64,000 nucleotides of DNA from the NCBI RefSeq assembly GCF_000961795.1, contig NZ_LADU01000115.1, positions 1-64,000 of the forward strand. The letters are read 5' to 3'. The translations under genes and the position numbers were made by a program. Each line of letters opens with the position of its first letter. Position 1 is the first letter of the stretch. This document shows positions 63,326 to 64,000 of this stretch, one piece after another. Under the pieces are notes generated by a model that saw nothing but the letters and a program-made list of their open reading frames with translations, did no database searches and was not told where the DNA came from. Source of the stretch: Hyphomonas sp. BRH_c22 (GTDB lineage Bacteria > Pseudomonadota > Alphaproteobacteria > Caulobacterales > Hyphomonadaceae).

Positions 63326-63359
63326 GGCTCCCCATCCGCGCAGGATTGCAGAGGGCCTG

Positions 63360-64000
63360 TCACATCCGCCATCGCGCGGCGGCCACGTCCGGCAAGAGGC
63401 TCTTGGCTGACACGGCGAATACCCGCTCGCCGCCAAGTGCAAAAGCCATCAGGCCTTCCGGGAACAGCGGCGCGAAGGCCGCGTCGAGCACATTCAGCCC
63501 GCCGGTGAACGCGCCCATGGCCGGCATCACCAGCCGCGCCCCGTCGCTGGCGAAGCAGCGCCGCCGCACCATGCGCCCGCGCCCCTTCACCTTCGCCGCC
63601 GGATGCAGGTGGCCGGCAATCTCGCCCGCCGCGCCGGTCGGCTCATGCCGGAAGACCAGCGATCCGATTCGCAACACATTCGCCGCGCGCCCGCCCAGAT
63701 GCGCTGGCGGGTCCGGGTCATGGTTGCCCTCCACCCAGACCCAGTCATGCGCCCCGGTCAGAGACCTGATCCGTTCGGCATAGACATCCGGCAATCGCAA
63801 TTCAGCGGCCCGGTCATGGAAACTGTCCCCCAGGGAGATCACGGTTGCAGGCATCAGGCTGGTGCACAGGCGCTCCACCACGCCCAGCGTCGCGCCGGTA
63901 TCATAGGGCGGCAGCATCTGGCCCCGCGTGGCATAGGCGCTGCCCTTCTCAAGGTGCAGGTCAGAGACGACCAGCACCCGCTCCGCCGCCCACCACAGCG
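63360..64000 (-). CDS. pdeM: Ligase-associated DNA damage response endonuclease PdeM (5' end cut by window)
   Basis: Metallophosphoesterase of the PdeM type, associated with an ATP-dependent ligase and Lhr helicase in other bacteria. Metal-binding motifs are visible: VVSDLHLEKGS, SLGDSFHD, VEGNHDPDPPAHLGG and AGHLHPAAKV. At the right edge the reading frame continues upstream as ALWWAAERVLVVSDLHL, the typical beginning, so the true start lies outside. The ligase and helicase partners would be expected in that direction. Confidence 0.88.
   Translation of the reverse strand, partial: LWWAAERVLVVSDLHLEKGSAYATRGQMLPPYDTGATLGVVERLCTSLMPATVISLGDSFHDRAAELRLPDVYAERIRSLTGAHDWVWVEGNHDPDPPAHLGGRAANVLRIGSLVFRHEPTGAAGEIAGHLHPAAKVKGRGRMVRRRCFASDGARLVMPAMGAFTGGLNVLDAAFAPLFPEGLMAFALGGERVFAVSAKSLLPDVAAARWRM

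Overview
The window is a GC-rich chromosomal segment of an alphaproteobacterium, most likely of the Caulobacterales/Hyphomonadaceae type (dimorphic, flagellated, often prosthecate). The assignment rests on a CckA hybrid kinase, the flagellin regulator FlbT, a FliM-like switch protein, a single-cysteine DksA, and several copies of the CtrA motif TTAA-N7-TTAA. I saw no tRNA, rRNA, insertion sequence, prophage or CRISPR array. It looks like ordinary, tightly packed core chromosome with many small operons. About 64 protein genes, RNase P RNA and two candidate small RNAs are annotated. Two genes are cut by the window edges (a DEAD-box helicase on the left and pdeM on the right).

Layout. 1-6.4 kb: RhlE-like helicase, EthA-like Baeyer-Villiger monooxygenase, a c-type cytochrome lipoprotein, a fatty-acid desaturase divergent from a PaaX-family regulator, and an alpha/beta hydrolase. 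6.4-17.5 kb: cckA, a DUF885 metallopeptidase, YceI, TerC, a FliM-like protein, dksA, a conserved-looking membrane protein, and the operon flbT - small unknown gene - marC. 17.8-23.8 kb: a MoxR ATPase and its likely VWA partner, separated by a LuxR-type regulator and two minus-strand genes. 24-32 kb: a membrane-anchored sugar-dehydrogenase-type propeller fused to cytochrome c, a TetA-like exporter, gmhB with an L-Asp/Glu-type racemase, a globin, an EVE protein, a DUF3445 protein and a methyltransferase. 32.7-35 kb: a sulfide/persulfide detoxification locus (BigR-type sensor, TauE/SafE exporter, persulfide dioxygenase) around a long perfect inverted repeat. 35-41 kb: EamA transporter with a murein amidase, YihY, rnpB, a Crp/Fnr regulator followed by a soluble HisKA_2 kinase, and prolyl iminopeptidase. 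41-49 kb: a DUF2959 lipoprotein, an RnfD-like/DUF2330 pair, tandem TetR paralogs with duplicated leaders, threonine aldolase, a pteridine-reductase-like SDR, a Ca2+/Na+ antiporter and a 28-residue membrane peptide. 49-64 kb: L,D-transpeptidase fold protein, pgsA, PiT phosphate permease, uvrC, aspartate aminotransferase, dps, mntP, a LysR regulator, trmO, a PLP decarboxylase, three Nudix proteins across the stretch, an S24 repressor-like protein and pdeM.

Most noteworthy. Two intergenic regions look like small RNAs. The first (about 50542-50675, plus strand) has three strong stem-loops, each exposing a CUUCCC-type loop, ends in an intrinsic terminator, and starts about 25 bases after a perfect CtrA box. 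The second (about 58664-58552, minus strand) has a nested hairpin showing UUCCUCC in its loop, a second UUUCCUCCCCCC stretch, and an intrinsic terminator with eight U. Both expose anti-Shine-Dalgarno-like sequences. Because CckA feeds the CtrA phosphorelay, the same window holds the kinase, CtrA-type boxes at fliM-like and flbT genes, and a possible CtrA-controlled RNA.
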